This document shows positions 5,050 through 6,307 of a stretch of DNA of 6,307 nucleotides, in pieces. Made by a program: the position numbers and the translations under genes. A model generated the notes under the pieces. That model did not search any database. It saw nothing but the letters and a program-made list of their open reading frames with translations, and was not told where the DNA came from. Each line of letters starts with the position of its first letter. Within the stretch, counting starts at the first letter, position 1. Source of the stretch: an uncultured Lachnospiraceae bacterium. Its GTDB lineage: Bacteria > Bacillota > Clostridia > Lachnospirales > Lachnospiraceae. The DNA is taken from the NCBI GenBank assembly GCA_947594335.1, contig CANQEC010000146.1:1-6307 (forward strand), written 5' to 3'.

Positions 5050-6307
5050 CGGAGAGGCTGCTGGTTCTTATTATACTGCTGGAGCTGATTCCTCTGATTG
5101 CCTTTTGCTTCGGTAAAGTGGATATTGTAAAAAATCTGACACTGTCGGTGTCCGTTTTCGTGACAGTTTTTGCTGTGATTTCAGGCCTGTTTTTTATGGC
5201 AGACCAGTTCAGTTTTGTTCATGTTCTGGGTGCAATGCTTCTGCTGTTTGCACCCTTTTCCGTGTACTGCGCGGTCAGAATGGGAAGAATTTCCTGCTGG
5301 ATGACTCCCTGTTCGTATTCCCGCACTCTGATTTTCTCGGCTTTGATATTGATATCTGTCTGTCTTTCCGGGTCTAAATTTGAACTTTATGATACAGGAC
5401 AAGATCAGGGACTTTATCAGGCGGAAGCGATCGAGCTGTATATGGGAAATTATGAAGTCGAGCATGATTTTGAAGAATATCAGATACTGGAGGAAAAAAA
5501 AGATAAAAAAACGTATTTAAACATGCTTGGCAAGGGGATGCCTGGTTATTATCCTCTTGCAAACGGCTCAAAATGTGTAGAACCGTATAACGAAGAAGAA
5601 AGAAAAAGTGATGTCTCGGGAATGTACCACGGGGTGCAGACGTTTCCTGCACTTCTTGCGCTTGGAGGAAGATTGTTTGGACTTGAGAATATGGTACAGA
5701 TACAGACAGTTTTTCTGATCTGTTCCGTACTGTTGTTTTATTTTGCACTCTGCAATCTGCAGGTTCCAATGGGAGCGAGCTTGTTGACAGCAATGATATT
5801 CCTGCTTTCTCCTCTGGTGTTGTGGGTATCGAAATCTTCCTTAACGGAAATGTTTCTTACCTTGCTTATGTCAGAATACCTGTTTTTGCTGACAGAATCC
5901 GATTCAGGGATAAAAAGACTGCTGTCTTCCCTCCCGCTGGTAAGTTTCGCATTTGTACATGTTTCGTTTTTGCTGCTGTATCCTGTGTTTATTGTAATCA
6001 ATATATTGCTGTATATAAAAAGATGCTGCCGTGAATATCTGTCTGCCAATGTCATTATATCTGCAGGGCTGTGTTCGGGTTATTTAATGATGTCCCAGAT
6101 TGCCCCTATGTATTTTTTTGATAATTGTGCCAGACTGTATATTGGCAATTTGATTACCGCTGATAATTTTCTAATCTGGGTGTTTGCGGGTTCCTTTTTT
6201 GTCTGTGTGGTTTCAGGGGCTTTGATTTCTATAAAAAAGACAGAATTGATCGAACAGAAAATTTCAGCCGCAGGTAGTCTTTTTCCCGCAGCCGTTGTAG
6301 GACTGCT
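5046..6307 (+). CDS. Polytopic membrane protein, probable GT-C-type glycosyltransferase (3' end missing)
   Basis: The frame opens at the ATG at 5046 and has no stop before the window ends, giving 420 residues of a longer protein. Hydrophobic, membrane-spanning stretches lie at about residues 4-22, 30-50, 57-77, 93-109, 218-238, 243-262, 265-283, 295-324, 335-352 and 374-396. Between the fourth and fifth is a hydrophilic region of about 85 residues (110-195) with YDTGQDQGLYQAEA at 115-128 and then HGVQTFPALLALGGRLFG at 195-212. This layout, with an acidic first large outer loop, a short P-x-L-L-A-L re-entrant-like segment and a later S-S-L-T-E membrane start, resembles GT-C enzymes of the GT39/ArnT type. 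These use polyprenyl-phosphate sugars on the outer face of the membrane. Asp116 or Asp120 is a candidate catalytic base. A polysaccharide polymerase is a less likely alternative. Codon use is more AT-rich than in the genes before it. Confidence 0.7.
   Translation, partial: MTERLLVLIILLELIPLIAFCFGKVDIVKNLTLSVSVFVTVFAVISGLFFMADQFSFVHVLGAMLLLFAPFSVYCAVRMGRISCWMTPCSYSRTLIFSALILISVCLSGSKFELYDTGQDQGLYQAEAIELYMGNYEVEHDFEEYQILEEKKDKKTYLNMLGKGMPGYYPLANGSKCVEPYNEEERKSDVSGMYHGVQTFPALLALGGRLFGLENMVQIQTVFLICSVLLFYFALCNLQVPMGASLLTAMIFLLSPLVLWVSKSSLTEMFLTLLMSEYLFLLTESDSGIKRLLSSLPLVSFAFVHVSFLLLYPVFIVINILLYIKRCCREYLSANVIISAGLCSGYLMMSQIAPMYFFDNCARLYIGNLITADNFLIWVFAGSFFVCVVSGALISIKKTELIEQKISAAGSLFPAAVVGL

Noticed and set aside
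5374..6055. Overlapping minus-strand frames of 139 and 105 codons and a plus-strand frame of 70 codons
   Set aside because: All lie within the continuous membrane-protein frame that begins at 5046, whose hydrophobic pattern and length are far more convincing.
1..6307. Insertion sequences, CRISPR arrays, tRNA or rRNA genes
   Set aside because: I saw no transposase motifs, terminal inverted repeats, regularly spaced short direct repeats or structural RNA signatures. Almost all of the window is coding.

Overview
This window is one stretch of a glycan-biosynthesis operon. Six genes lie head to tail on the + strand, with gaps of 0 to 47 bases and no recognisable terminator between them. Strong purine-rich ribosome binding sites, mid-range GC in most genes with a more AT-rich last gene, and the style of the glycosyltransferases suggest a Gram-positive anaerobe of the Clostridia, most likely Lachnospiraceae or a relative. 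This assignment rests on impression, because no taxonomic marker gene is present.

Layout: (1) 2-1102, the 3' part of a gene for a long coiled-coil protein ending in an FkbM-type SAM-dependent methyltransferase domain; its start lies before the window. (2) 1105-1123, a perfect 7-bp stem-loop in the short gap. (3) 1150-1632, a 160-residue non-catalytic protein with an amphipathic N-terminus, a proline-rich linker, a basic-hydrophobic segment and a C-terminal leucine-zipper-like coiled coil. (4) and (5) 1666-2754 and 2755-3837, two tandem paralogous GT4 (GT-B fold) glycosyltransferases joined stop-to-start. (6) 3841-5013, a third, unrelated-looking GT4 glycosyltransferase. (7) 5046-6307, the 5' part of a polytopic membrane protein that resembles GT-C glycosyltransferases; it runs off the end of the window.

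How they may work together (inference): the three cytoplasmic GT4 enzymes would build a cell-surface polysaccharide on a lipid carrier from nucleotide-sugars. The FkbM methyltransferase would O-methylate a sugar, either as decoration or as a chain-terminating cap. The small coiled-coil protein could be a scaffold linking these enzymes to each other or to the membrane. The membrane GT-C-like protein would add a sugar from a polyprenyl-phosphate donor on the outer face of the membrane. The carrier-priming enzyme, the exporter or flippase, and nucleotide-sugar synthesis genes are not in this window.

The points most worth a second look are the repeated coiled-coil motif fused to the methyltransferase next to a free-standing coiled-coil protein (a possible ruler or scaffold), and the uneven divergence of the tandem GT4 pair (about 45% identity in the N-terminal half against about 75% in the donor-site region, counted by hand). 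The other is the drop in GC content in the last gene.
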